Shown here: positions 21,960 to 33,199 of the stretch, piece after piece
Layout: the number at the start of each line of letters is the position of its first letter
Position numbering within the stretch: the first letter of the stretch is position 1
DNA from: Armigeres subalbatus
Lineage: Eukaryota > Arthropoda > Insecta > Diptera > Culicidae
Length of the DNA: 64,000 nt
Assembly: GCF_024139115.2 (NCBI RefSeq)
Contig: NC_085140.1
Coordinates: 232,440,371-232,504,370, forward strand
Direction: 5' to 3'
Translations under genes and position numbers: made by a program
Notes under the pieces: model-generated
Databases searched by the model: none
What the model was told of the DNA's origin: nothing
Seen by the model: only the letters and a program-made list of their open reading frames with translations

Positions 21960-22399
21960 TCGCAACCGATTATCAAGAGATTCTGAGGAAGGCCGAATAT
22001 ACATTGATTTTATTTTCATAAATTCATAAATAGCATTGGGGACGGATTTTATTTTATCGTTTATCGACATTATTTTTACGTATTTTTCCTAGTGTGCGAT
22101 GGTTATGACTGGTTGAACAATGGTTGAAATAAAAGATTGTACAGTTATTAACAAACTGTAGTTTGACAGATCGACTTATTGAATAAGAGTCCAATTATGA
22201 TTCATATTCAGCAATAAGAATATTTATGTTATGCATTGAGTGAGCCATATCTAACAAATCAAGGATGGCGCGGATGACAACGTTACCGGCGGATGATCAA
22301 ATGACAGCAGTTCGAGACCCGATTTAGGAAAATTTTAAAATGATTATATGAAAATAGCAATTGCTTCAAAATACGTTCATTGAAGATCTTACTGATGTT
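21960..22399. other. Nothing recognised
   Basis: AT-rich spacer with no motif. Confidence 0.5.
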
Positions 22400-24350
22400 A
22401 CCTTCTATGCGTTATTATTTTCGAAGAATTCACATGTAGCTGAATTGAGGCTTAGTAAAATGCTTATGATTTGAAAGGGGGGGCAAATCATTTCATGGGG
22501 CTTACAGTCGATGACCGTTGGGCGAGGTCGATGCTCCTCTGCCAGGGCAACGCTTGGCGATTGCTTCTCAATGAAGCGTGTTGGTGAATCGCGATGGCGG
22601 TTTGCCGACGGGGTCACTTGAATTGCCGGTAGCTTGACGGGCTGGTGGATTCCGTCCACTTAGAGGTCCCCCGGCCTCCTCGGACCGATATAGTTACGGA
22701 TCGTCCGCTTCTGGCCGGTTGGCGACTGCCAGGAATCTTTCGTCCGTAGGGGATGAAGCGCGCGCTTGGGTGCGAGGATTGATTGTTGCACTTTAATTAC
22801 TACAACCGCACACGAATAACACGCACACTTGATTTGCCTACAGCAATTGTAACACACGAAACACTAACAACAAACGCGTACTTCCAACTCCTTGGAGAAT
22901 CACGGACGAAATGATCGAGTCTGTGAATCCTCAGATTAAGGAAGGTGGGACCCGGACACAACCGGAAGTACGTCATTTCCCGACCTCTTTATGTACAATC
23001 ATGGCTTTATCAGATAGTCGCGCTGCTATACCTTTCCCACCTTATGCAGGAAACAAATGGCCTCGACCTTGGAAAGCTTGGCTGCTTGATTAATGCTCGC
23101 TTGCCTATGTCAAGGGAACATTATATCTAAGTTTATTGGCGATTGAAAGATTTGTATACTTACAATCTAATTTATTTACAAAATCTATTTACAAACTATA
23201 TACAAAATTACTGAATGCTACAATACATTTTTGCATATAAACTTCCAACGAGTTTAGCACCGCCCAAACGTTGACCGATTTGGCTGAAATTTTGTCCAGA
23301 GCATCAGGGCATCAAATAGAATCGAATAAGAGGGCGGCCCATCAAAAAATTTGAAAAAGTGTTTTTTGAGCCACCCTAATGTACACGTTTCGGGAGCTCA
23401 AATATTTAAAGTCAATAACGGCGCCGGTCACGTCCTTACGGTCATATAGGAATGGAAGGATTGTTAGTCCGACTCTAGTTGCTACTAGAGACCGAGTATA
23501 CCTCTGCATCTCCACGATTGTCTTGGGATAGGATATCATCTTAGTTGCAAAGGATAATTTATCTGGATTCACTTTGGTAAACGATGCACGCCCGGTGGCA
23601 TATGAAAGCTAAGGAGATTCGCGTTTTGGACGACCGCGGGGAAGCGCTGCACTCTGTACTCACTTGCTTGATGGCTACAGCAAACTATTGAAGAACTCGC
23701 TTTTTTCGACCGCGCGCGACATGCGCATGAGCCACCGAACACAAGATAGATATTTTATTTCTTTTCCCGACGACTAAAACACGCACTGCACTTACTTGTT
23801 CGATAGCTACTCTTATTACCGGCCGCGCAATGCAGAACAAATATTTCGGTCGATCGCGCGTTCGTTCTGCAGTCCGAAACAAGAGAAATCACGCACTGAA
23901 CTCACATTTGGATTGGCCAATATGTCATAATCAAAAACTGCCGCTACCCCAAACAACCAGACTCAGCGACCCTCCTAACGAGCGGCTTTCCGATAGGTTT
24001 CGACCCAAAGCCTCAACTCAATCGATCATTGGGTAGCAAAGCAATAGCGTATCAAACTTGGCTACCCCGTGCCAAAGATGGTCCCCCACCGCTTTGAGGG
24101 CTCCCCCAAACATGCGCGAAACGACCGCCATCCACCCCGGCGACTACGATTCTGTCGATGGTATGGAAGTGTAATTGTCACATCGACAATCGCTCAGCGA
24201 CAGCAAAAGTCGCGCCACCAGTGTTTTGAGAAACTCTGAGCACAGGCTGTATCAAAAAATAAGCTAAACAATAATGCAACCAAACGATTTGTTTAATGTT
24301 TGCTGTTGAAAGTAAGACGAAAGAAAATTTAAAACTTATCTTTATGGTTT
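22400..24350. other. Uncharacterised, partly GC-rich DNA with a weak 120-130-bp direct repeat
   Basis: GCACTCTGTACTCACTTGCT then TTGATGGCTAC (23648) and GCACTGCACTTACTTGTTC then GATAGCTAC (23775) are similar blocks about 127 bp apart, each followed by a GACCGCGCGCG or CCGGCCGCGC piece. A third piece, CACGCACTGAACTCAC, is at about 23891. This could be an LTR or leader region of an unrecognised retroelement, but I find no primer-binding site, gag or pol frame. No coding sequence is supported. Confidence 0.35.
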
Positions 24351-24352
24351 CC

Positions 24353-24435
24353 TTCAACTCGAACTTTTTTTTTTTTGTGTCTTTATTAAGGAGACTTTCA
24401 GCCCGAGGCTGGCTCGTCTCCGTTCAACTCGAACT
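24353..24435 (-). mobile_element. 57-bp LINE 3'-end insertion with a 13-bp target duplication
   Basis: TTCAACTCGAACT is present at 24353-24365 and 24423-24435. Between them, on the minus strand, lie GGAGACGAGCCAGCCTCGGG, a short stretch ending AATAAAGACAC, and a run of 11 A. This is a target-primed insertion truncated to its last 57 bases. The parent LINE was not identified. The inverted piece GAGACGAGCCAGCCTCGGGC can form a small hairpin, as in other LINE 3' ends. Confidence 0.85.
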
Positions 24436-25424
24436 GTAGTAGGATCGTATCAGGATCACTTCGGTCTATCGACTCTTACATTATATCAACTTTTCGCCTA
24501 AAAAACACTAGATCCACTAACGCGCACTTCACCTCTATTAGGTAATTTTTTGTTCAATCATTTGTATTACAAAAACCAAAAAAAAAAAAACATTCAACAT
24601 CCGAAAAAAGTGACGGGAGCAAAATAGAGGAAAAATAATCGCGTCAACTCGCGAGCGCGGCACACTACGATCTCTCAATGCAACAACAATAAAAATAAGG
24701 ATAAAGTAGGACAATGCTTTGACTGTCCTACCCTGGAACATTCATGCGTAGGACATGCCCTACTTGTCCCACCCAGTTCCGGCGCCCCCGTGAGATACAT
24801 AGATTTTTAATTTCACACTTTTTGCCTTACTCGTGCACTAAGTTAATGTAAAGGCTATTCTACCTATACTGGCTTCTCATCCCGTTTGAGTTAACCAATG
24901 AATTGTGTTCATTTTTAACGTACTTCCATAAGTCATGATAAAAATTGCGATTTTTTATGTTCGTGTGTGAAAACAGTACCAAGTCATGTGCGTCCCATTA
25001 TGGAAGTAACCACATAACAGTCTATTAAGAATTTACATCACCTGATTTCACGAAACTTAACAATGATTCAAATGAACAGCGAAAAAATCAACAGAAACGA
25101 TGATATTGAAAAAGCGCACACTGTGCGCTGCAATCAACTACTTATACGATTGACAGATAGCAAAAAAAAACACTCGAACAAGATCGGGTAGGTTCGTCTA
25201 GTATCAATTAAAAAATGCCAAAAGCGAAACAATAAACAGACTGTAAGAAACGAAAATAAAATAATGCGAACCATATATACATTTACATTCATTCAAGTAT
25301 TCAGTAAATCTCTGTTTTGTCTCAGATAAGACCAAGAAATCCAAAACGGTATAAATTGAAGAGCGTCTGAAGGTGAGCATCCTAATGGTTGAATAACATA
25401 ATGCAAATGCCTATAAATTACCAT
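24436..25424. other. AT-rich spacer, nothing recognised
   Basis: No convincing frames or repeats. Bases 24730-24790 are GC-richer but unassigned. Confidence 0.45.
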
Positions 25425-25850
25425 TTTTTGCCTTTCTCGTACAACTAAGTTGTACCAAAAGGCTATCATTTCACTCCGAAAACGAACTTTTTATAGAAGC
25501 CTCTGAGACCCATAGTATTATATACCAATCGACTCAGCTCGACGAGCTGAGCACATGTCTGTCTGTCCGTGTGTATGTATGTGTGTATATGTGTGTGTAT
25601 GTGTGTGCACAAAAGCTATAAAAAACATTAGACAACTTTTTGTTTAGAAATCCTTAACCGATTTTCTCGCAACAAGTTTCATTCGACAGGGGACAAAGCC
25701 TTGTTGATCACTATTGAATTTTATAACGATCGGTCATTGCGTTTTAAAGTTAAGAAGAAAATGGTACATCGAACCATATAAACCCTATATAAGATTGGTG
25801 TCTTAACTAAATGCGAGAAAGGCACCACCAACGATAGGTGGATTAATCTG
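25425..25850 (+). repeat. Complete copy of the common CTTTCTCGTA repeat
   Basis: It starts TTTTTTGCCTTTCTCGTAC and ends GCGAGAAAGGCACCACCAAC, so the tips CCTTTCTCG and CGAGAAAGG are inverted. Inside are the CGACTCAGCTCGACGAGCTG block and a TGTGTATGTATGTGTGTA microsatellite core. Partial relatives lie at 14.3, 50.27, 56.3 and 63.2 kb. It behaves as a non-coding mobile repeat; its class is unknown to me. Confidence 0.75.
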
Positions 25851-26493
25851 GTTTTTCATAGGAAATCCAATTAAGAAGGCTGACGCACATTGAGCTCGGG
25901 ACTAAATAGGGATGTCACAAAAATACAGAACACGAAGCAATGTGTCCGATATACATTCATTCATTTTAAAGTAGGATTACTACTCCTGGACTTCATCTCA
26001 TAGCTCCGATATTGATCCCATGAAAAACAAATCTATTAAAAGTGTCGTGACCCGGACGAGTTTGCAAGACTCGACCATCCGTCGCAACAATGCTCAGCAA
26101 ACTGATTGACTCTCGTGTCACTTTGCTTTGCCGCGATCATTCATCGGAATGTTTACAAGTTGGATCGAATCAACATGTCTTACAATCGAAGGTAGTGTGC
26201 AACACGTTCGGTGAAAATACTCTACGAAAGAGAATATTTTATTTCAGAGTTTACTGGTTGCTTATATCACAATAGCATAGAGTGAAACAATGATTTGTTT
26301 ATTACCGATAGCTTACGACTTGATCTTATCTACTACAAAAAGGAATTTGCTTTGATTCTTATTTTTGTTGTTTTAGCAGTGAGCATGCATGTTAGCAAAA
26401 AGAAGCGACGAAACTGGTGTTGTATTTCTTTTTCTCGCAATGAGATGAATATATGCTCAGTGAGATGGAAAACGGAACTGTTCCCCTATATGT
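25851..26493. other. Nothing recognised
   Basis: The frame at 26090-26275 (61 codons) has no known motif. No structural repeats were seen. Confidence 0.45.
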
Positions 26494-27595
26494 AAGACTG
26501 GGGCGCGGTTTTGTGGAAAAACACAAACTTCGCCCAATCAAGTGAGGTCAAGGTTTTTCCGAACCGTAATGGTACTCCAATCAACTGTGCAAAATAAGGG
26601 CTCGATTGGCTGCGTCATCGCTTTCCGCATCCGATTTTAAATTTACAGGGAAATTAGTATGGAAAAATGTACTTTTTTACATTTTTGCTTTTAGCGGCTT
26701 CATTTTATCGTCAATCACGTGAATCAATACGTTAGAATATAGTCTAAAAGATGCCGAGAGATTTTGTCGAATATGGTACGTAGCTGGAGGGCCTACAACA
26801 AATGTTTTTATACCTAGGAAATTGATTGTTTAAACAATATGCAAATATTCAATGGTCACAGAGAACAGACATGGAGGCTCGAACAAAATTTCTTACAAAA
26901 CGTGTAAAAAGAGTCAACCGAACCTCAACGCCATCGACGTCGACATTGCAACTCACAATATCATTTTGACAACTAGATACCGCTGGTATACTCCTGCATG
27001 CAAAACGACACTAGCGCACTGTGGCATTTTTTGATGATGCTAGCGCTGAAACTGCACATGATACCGGCGATATTCGAAAGTTTTTTTAAAATGAACAGCA
27101 AAAACTTATCACAACATATCAAGTACAGCTTCAACGTCTATTCTCAGTGCTATGGTTGTCAGAGGGAAAACCCCATCTTCCTTTTTGTCGGATTTTTAAC
27201 TTTATGACACGATTCCGAATAACTCCCATTAGCTCCAATGCTCTATAAATTCAATAATTTAGAAATAATACACAGTAAAACCTTTTAGCCTTCGCAGTAC
27301 TCTCATTTTTAGTTTAACAGCTTTGCTGCGTCGCAGCATGCGTGAAAAAATAAAAATGACAGTTGTGCGTTGCTTCGGTATCGAATGGTGTGCCCTTGAA
27401 AATGCGAGTACTTTGATAATTGGATTCCGTCAGGAGTGACCTTAACGCAATATGTCTCTTGGATTACGATGAACAGTAACCTCTATAAGTAAAAATGCAA
27501 AAACATAGGTTTTCACAAACTATTTTTCATGCAAATTTCTAACACGATGCTGAAAGCGAGGAAGCAACCAATCGGGCCCAAATTATGCAGTTGTT
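26494..27595. mobile_element. Decayed copy of the long-inverted-arm GGGGCGC element
   Basis: AGACTGGGGCGCGGTTTTGT at the left and the block GAAAGCGAGGAAGCAACCAA near 27560 follow the element at 37620-38520 through most of its length, including ATCAAGTGAGGTCAAGG, TTAGCGGCTTCA and CATCTTCCTTTTTGTCGGAT. The outer right tip is missing. It is longer than its relative because the middle differs. No transposase was seen. Confidence 0.7.
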
Positions 27596-27599
27596 TATT

Positions 27600-28035
27600 A
27601 TTTATAAGTGTATTGTACACAAAAACCTAACAAATATTTGTTTTGTAATTCCTGAACATAACATCTGGTTTTTAGTTCGTCTTTGAGTGATAAAACGGCC
27701 TACTTTGCCATACCAACGCAATGGGCATAAAATCCATTATAACACTCATTTGGGTGCTATAATAAAAAACCAACATCAGAACAGTAGTAACATGATTACA
27801 TTTTGCTGAATTAGCTTGGGTAAGTGTTCAAATAGAGAATACACTAGGTCGCTGCGTCGCTTAATAAATTAAATTTTCCAAAGGCAAGTTCATCTATCGA
27901 TTTATGACTAGTCGAGCTATGGAATGTTTCACGATAACATGGAATCAGATCGTCATTTGCAGCACATAAATTATTGGCAAGATTGATCATGTGGAGTACA
28001 TGTACAGTTTTGGTACAGATTTACCATATTTAAGC
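27600..28035. other. Nothing recognised
   Basis: AT-rich spacer without supported features. Confidence 0.5.
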
Positions 28036-28165
28036 TCATTTTCTCATTTCGATTACCGGAACCTCCGCAGACTGCGTGATTGACGACGTGCAGGCATGGA
28101 CCGAGTGAAATGGAGAAGACTTTTATGCACTGCTCCATACCAGCCTAAATCTAAAACAATCATCT
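28036..28165 (+). pseudogene. 3'-terminal scrap of RTE family 2
   Basis: One frame reads LRDSRRAGMDRVKWRRLLCT. The same DNA segment lies, in reverse, at 36400-36475 at the end of the RTE element there (GCATGGACCGAGTGAAATGG here against CCATGGACCGAGCCGAATGG). Only the last coding bases remain, and the tail is not clear. Confidence 0.6.
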
Positions 28166-28236
28166 TTTTGCTACTAGTTGCACAAACTATTATGAAGAAG
28201 AATATGCAAACAAACAAACTAAAAAATAATATACAA

Positions 28237-28420
28237 ACCTTTCCCGTCAAAAAAAAAATTATTCGTTCAAACGAGTCTTTATTTTATTTAAGGTGAACTT
28301 TCCGGAAGAACCCATATTTTTTAACGAAAACATCAGTATTTTTTAAATTCAAAACTTAACATTTACCGGATTTTGAACGAACATCAGGTGAATTTTTCAG
28401 GCTGGATCAGTACAGTGCAG
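28237..28420. repeat. Partial copy of the GACCTTTCCCGTCAA MITE family
   Basis: ACCTTTCCCGTCAAAAAAAA at 28237 and ATTTTGAACGAACATCAGGT at 28370 match blocks of the element at 62579-62868 (GACCTTTCCCGTCAATTTTT, ATTTTGAACGAACATCGAGT). The opposite end is absent. Module order differs slightly, so rearrangement is likely. Confidence 0.5.
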
Positions 28421-28689
28421 TACTGTTTCGGTTCGGCCAAAGCATCGACTGACTTAGACAGTCTTAGTTTGGAGCATTTTAAAAGAAAAATTATCATGAG
28501 GTATGGGCCTCCGAATCAGTGCTCTATCATGACAGCTTGCGAAAAAAGTCTCTCACGGTATGCTACATATCGTATATGTATGCCAATTGAAAATTTATCA
28601 GCGGCGGCGATCATTTTCAGTCAGCGACAGTGACGTGACGGCACCACGCCGTTGGTAATCGGCGGCGGCGCGGCGACGTAGGTCGGCGT

Positions 28690-29340
28690 GAGCTTATATC
28701 TTGCATAAAAAATACTTCCACAAATTCCTCCGTAAATTCCACAAGGAATTCCTCCTTGAGTTCCTCCGAGAGTTCCTCCGGGAGTTCCTCCGTAAATTCT
28801 TCAAGGAATTCTTCCGGTAGTTCTTCCGGGAGTTCCTCCGTAAATTCTTCAAATAATTCTTCCGGTAGTTCCTCCGGGAGTTCCTCCGGGAGTTCCTCCG
28901 GAAGTTCCTCCGGGAGTTCCTCCGGGAGTTACTCCGGGAGTTCCTCCGGGAGTTACTCCGGGAGTTCCTCCGGGAGTTCCTCCGGAAGTTCCTCCGGGAG
29001 TTCCTCCGGGAGTTACTCCGGGAGTTCCTCCGGGAGTTACTCCGGGAGTTCCTCCGGAGTTCTTCCGGGAGTTCCTCCGGGAGTTCCTCCGGGAATTTCT
29101 CCGGGAGTTCTTCCGGGAGTTCCTCCGGGAATTCTTCCGGGAGTTCCTCCAAGAATTCCTCCGAGAATTCCTCCGGGAGTTCCTCCGGGAGTTTCACAGG
29201 GAGTTCCTCCGGAAGCTTTTCCGGCACTCAGCCAAACCACGAGGACTCTTTTATTGCTTCTAAATTCCTTCCAAAATTCACGTGGAATTCCACTAAAGCC
29301 ACCTTCCGGGAATTCTTCCGGAAAATTGTTCAGGAATTTT
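28690..29340. repeat. 12-bp minisatellite GTTCCTCCGGGA with degenerate margins
   Basis: About 40 near-identical 12-bp units lie in the core 28760-29210, with GAATTCCTCC-type decayed units on both sides. Because 12 is divisible by 3, one strand reads as a long Ser-Gly frame (28756-29403) and the other as Glu-Leu-Pro or Arg-Asn-Ser frames. The low-complexity peptides are by-products. The same decayed units continue at 29650-29835 and 32548-33190, so the original array was split by the SINE and RTE insertions. Confidence 0.9.
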
Positions 29341-29361
29341 TCTTATAAGAATTATATTATC

Positions 29362-29652
29362 GGGGCCTTCTTTAGCCGGGCGGTAAGATGCGCGGCTACA
29401 TAGCAAGACCATGCTGAAGACTGGGTTCGCTTCCCGGTCCGTTCTAGGAAATTTTCGGATTGAAAATTATGTCGACTGGGCATAAAGTATCATCGTGTTG
29501 GCCTCATGGTATACTAATGCAAAAATGGTTAGTTGGCTGAGAAACCACGCAGTGAATAACTGTGGAAGTTCTCAATGAACACTAAGCTGCGAGGCGGCAA
29601 TGTCCTAGTGGGGGATGTAATGCCAATGAGAAGAAGAAGAGAAGAAGAAGAT
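29362..29652 (+). mobile_element. Feilai-like tRNA-derived SINE
   Basis: The head GGCCTTCTTTAGCCGGGCGG and GGGTTCGCTTCCCGGTCCG give A-box-like and B-box promoter motifs of a tRNA-derived SINE. The body contains GGGCATAAAGTATCATCGTG, TAACTGTGGAAGTTCTCA and ACACTAAGCTGCGAGGC. The end is AATGCCAATG then GAAGAAGAAGAGAAGAAGAA. Head, body and GAA-repeat tail agree with what I recall of the Feilai family of Aedes aegypti. It is inserted in the 12-bp array. No exact target duplication was established. Confidence 0.75.
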
Positions 29653-29835
29653 TGCGAAATCTAGATCTAGAAAATCTTAAGCACATTCCTCTGGAAATTC
29701 CTATCTCGAAATTCAACCAAGAATTCTCCCGGAAAGTCTTTCACAGATAAATTCTCCTGTAAATTATTTTTCTGGGAATTTCTTAAGGAATTCTTCCGAA
29801 AATTTTTACAAGAACTCCATCACAAATTCCTCCTA
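29653..29835. repeat. Decayed part of the 12-bp array
   Basis: Repeated AATTCTCC, GGAATTTC and GAATTCTTCC pieces at roughly 12-bp spacing continue the array between the SINE and the RTE insertion. Confidence 0.6.
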
Positions 29836-32547
29836 GGCACGTCAAATGCTGGGTAAAGCGTACCATTGGTACTTCGCGTACCTGAAGGAATAAAATAGAC
29901 CCCATCTCGCGGTCCTTAGCCTCTTACCCAGCAACTCCTATCCCTACCTCCCCGCGGTGCTGGCCGGGATACGAGCAACCTTAGGGAAGATCGGGTAACC
30001 AACCCCGGTGGGAACTATGGTCGTATGCTGACAGGGAAGGGGAGTTTGCTCCTCTCCGGAGTTTAGACCGACTATTGGAAAGTTCAGCGCTCACCGGCTG
30101 ACGAACGAAAACGGCCTACGACTAATTGATTTCGCCGCCTCCAAGAATATGGCCATTCGTAGCACCTACTTCCAACACAGCCTCCCGTATCGGTACACCT
30201 GGAGATCACCACTGCAGACAGAATCACAAATCGACCACGTTCTGATTGATGGACGGCACTTCTCCGACATTATCGACGTCAGGACATATCGTGGCGCTAA
30301 CATCGACTCTGACCACTATCTGGTGATGGTTAAACTGCGCCCAAAACTATCCGTCATCAACAATGTTCGGTACCGACGACCGCCGCGGTACGACCTAGAA
30401 CGACTGAAGCAACCTGATGTCGCCACTGCATACGCGCAGCATCTCGAGGCAGCGTTGCCGGAAGAGGGTGAGCTCGATGGGGCCCTTCTTGAGGACTGCT
30501 GGAGTACAGTTAAAGCAGCCATTAACGACGCAGCGGAGAACAACGTCGGGTATATGGGTCGAAGTCGACGGAACGATTGGTTCGACGAAGAGTGCAGACA
30601 GATTCTGGAGGAGAAGGACGCAGCGCGGGCGGTCGCGCTGCAGCAAGGTACCCGGCAGAACGTGGAACGTTATAGACGGAAGCGGAGACAGCAGACCCGC
30701 CTTTTCAGGAGAAGAAACGCCGCCTGGAAGAAGCGGAGTGCGAGGAGATGGAACAGCTGTGCCGTTCTCAAGATACACGCAAGTTCTATCAGAAGCTCAA
30801 CGCATCCCGCAAAGGCTTCGTGCCGCGAGCCGAAATGTGCCGGGATAAGGATGGGAGCATCTTGACGGACGAACGTGTGGTGATCGAAAGGTGGAAGCAG
30901 CACTACGAGGAACATCTGAATGGCGCTGAGAGTACAGGCAGTGAAAGTCAAGGCAGCGGAGGAGATGACTACGTCAGTTCAGCGGACGATGGAAGCCAAC
31001 CAGCCCCCACCTCGAGGGAAGTTAAGGATGCCATTCAACAGCTAAAGACCAATAAAGCAGCTGGTAAGGATGGTATCGGAGCTGAGCTCATCAAGATGGC
31101 CCCGGAAAAGCTGGCGACTTGCCTGCACAAACTGATAGTCAGAATCTGGGAAACCGAACAGCTACCGGAGGAGTGGAAGGAAGGGGTTATATGCCCCATC
31201 TACAAGAAAGGCGACAAACTGGAGTGTGAGAACTTTCGAGCGATCACCATCCTTAATGCCGCCTACAAAGTGATATCCCAGATCATCTTCCGTCGTCTGT
31301 CACCATTAGTGAATGAATTCGTGGGAAGTTATCAAGCCGGCTTCGTTGACGGCCGCTCGATAACGGACCAGATCTTTACTGTACGGCAAAAATGCTGTGA
31401 ATACCAGGTCACAACGCACCATCTGTTCATTGATTCCAAGGCGGCATACGACAGTATAGATCGCGTAGAGCTATGGAAAATTATGGACGAGAACAGCTTC
31501 CCTGGGAAGCTTACCAGACTGATCAAAGCAACGGTGGATGGTGTGCAAAACTGTGTGAAGATTTCGGGCGAACACTCCAGTTCGTTCGAATCGCGCCGGG
31601 GACTAAGACAAGGTGATGGACTTTCGTGCCTGTTGTTCAACATTGTGCTAGAAGGTGTCATGCGGAGAGCCGGGTGTAACAGCCGGGGTACGATTTTCAA
31701 CAGATCCAGTCAATTTATTTGCTTCGCGGATGACATGGACATTGTCGGCCGAACATTTGCAAAGGTGGCAGAACTGTACACCCGCCTGAAACGTGAAGCA
31801 ACAAAAGTTGGACTGGTGGAGAATGCGTCAAAGACAAAGTACATGCTTGTGGGCGGAACCGAGCGCGACAGGGCCCGCCTGGGAAGCAGTGTTACGATAG
31901 ACGGGGATACCTTCGAGGTGGTCGAGGAATTCGTCTACCTCGGATCCATGCTAACGGCTGACAACAACGTTAGTCGTGAAATACGAAGGCGCATCATCTG
32001 TGGAAGTCGGGCCTACTACGGGCTCCAGAAGAAACTGCGGTCGAAAAAGATTCGCCACCGCACCAAATGTGTCATGTACAAGACGTTAATAAGACCGGTT
32101 GTCCTCTAAGGACATAAAACATGGACAATACTCGAGGAGGACTTGCAAGCACTCGGAGTATTCGAGAGACGGGTGCTTAGGACCATCTTTGGCGGTGTGC
32201 AAGAAAACGGTGTGTGGCGGCGAAGAATGAACCATGAGCTCGCCCAACTCTACGGCGAACCCAGTATCCAGAAGGTAGCTAAAGCCGGAAGGGTACGATG
32301 GGCAGGACATGTTGCAAGAATGCCGGACAGCAACCCTGCAAAGATGGTGTTCGCTTCCGATCCGGCAGGTACGAGACGGCGTGGAGCGCAGCGAGCGGGA
32401 TGGGCAGACCAGATGCAGAACGACTTGGCGAGCGTGGGGCGTATCCGAGGATGGAGAGATGCGGCCTCGAACCGTGCATTGTGGCGTCAAATTGTTGATT
32501 CAGTGTTATCTGTTTAGATGTTAACTAAATAAATTAAATGAATGAAT
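29836..32547 (+). mobile_element. RTE family 1, second copy with a 0.74-kb internal deletion
   Basis: It starts GGCACGTCAAATGCTGGG and ends AAATTAAATGAATGAATC. The leader matches the minus-strand copy up to CTCCTCTCCGGAG at about 30061, where it jumps to TTTAGACCGACTATTGG. In the full copy that point lies about 744 bp further on. GGAG is common to both sides of the junction, so the deletion probably arose through 4-bp microhomology. It removes the leader end and the endonuclease N-terminus. Confidence 0.85.
30061..32517 (+). pseudogene. RTE endonuclease/reverse transcriptase, deleted and mutated
   Basis: It begins inside the endonuclease at RPTIGKFSAHRLTNENGLRL. SQIDHVLIDG and SDHYLV remain, but GDLNA is lost with the deletion. 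A 1-nt loss near 30702 shifts the frame (QQTRLF then RRRNAAWKK, against QEKKRRLEE in the sibling). RT motifs follow: QAGFVDGRSITDQIF, catalytic DSKAAYDSID (Phe to Ser), GLRQGDGLSCLLFN and FADDMDIVG. A small deletion turns QILQKCREYQ into QKCCEYQ. TAC to TAA at 32107-32109 ends the frame after RPVVL. The C-terminus resumes in frame and runs to 32517. Clearly dead. Confidence 0.9.
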
Positions 32548-33195
32548 CTCCCGGAAATTCCTCTGGAAAACATTTAAATTATTCCCCTGGCAATTCCCAC
32601 GGAAACTTCTTCAAAATTTCTCTAAGAATTTGCCCAGAAAAACCCACAGGATTTTTCCGGGAAACTTCCTAGAAAACTCCTCCAACATATCGTAAACAAA
32701 TTACTCCGGAAATTATCCTGCTTTTTCTTCAGAAACTTCTTTAGAAAATTTTCAAAACTTCTCATAAAAATGGCTGGAAGAATATCCGCGAAAATTCCTT
32801 AAAAAAAACTCTTCCAGAAATATCTCCTTATGATCCTCTGGAAACACAGGGATTTTTTTTTATTCTTCGTCAAATAGGCTCGCAGCCCTATGTTGGCTCA
32901 CTTCTGGGCCGGGAAGTACCTCTTTTATGAAGCATTCACGACGGAATTTTTGAGTAAATATCCGAAGGAGTTAACGAAAGATTTTAATGAGCAATGCATG
33001 AAGTATTTCATGAAGAAATTTGCAAAGGAATTCCTAGTTTGAAACTCAGATTTTTTGTGTAAGTTCTTGAATAAATTTCATGTGGATTTCCCGATGGACT
33101 TGCAGGAAAATTTTTCGAAGGAACTCCCAAAAGAGTTTCCAAACAAATTTCAAATGAATTTCTGAAATATTTCCAAACCAAAATATTCCGGAACG
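32548..33195. repeat. Right-hand decayed flank of the 12-bp array, with a possible LINE tail
   Basis: Pieces such as CCGGAAATTCCTCTGG, GAAACTTCTTC and GGAATTCCTAG recur irregularly. At 32867-32930 a T-run is followed by ATTCTTCGTCAAATAGGCTC and GCAGCCCTATGTTGGCTCAC, which on the minus strand looks like a poly(A)-ended LINE 3' tail with a hairpin. Its target duplication was not found. Confidence 0.5.
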
Positions 33196-33199
33196 AACT

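Noticed and set aside
28756..29210. CRISPR array or coding repeat protein
   Set aside because: A uniform 12-bp tandem repeat with no spacers.
28756..29403. Long Ser-Gly-rich open frame of 215 codons
   Set aside because: It is the translation of a 12-bp minisatellite; the opposite strand is equally open and the flanks are decayed array units.
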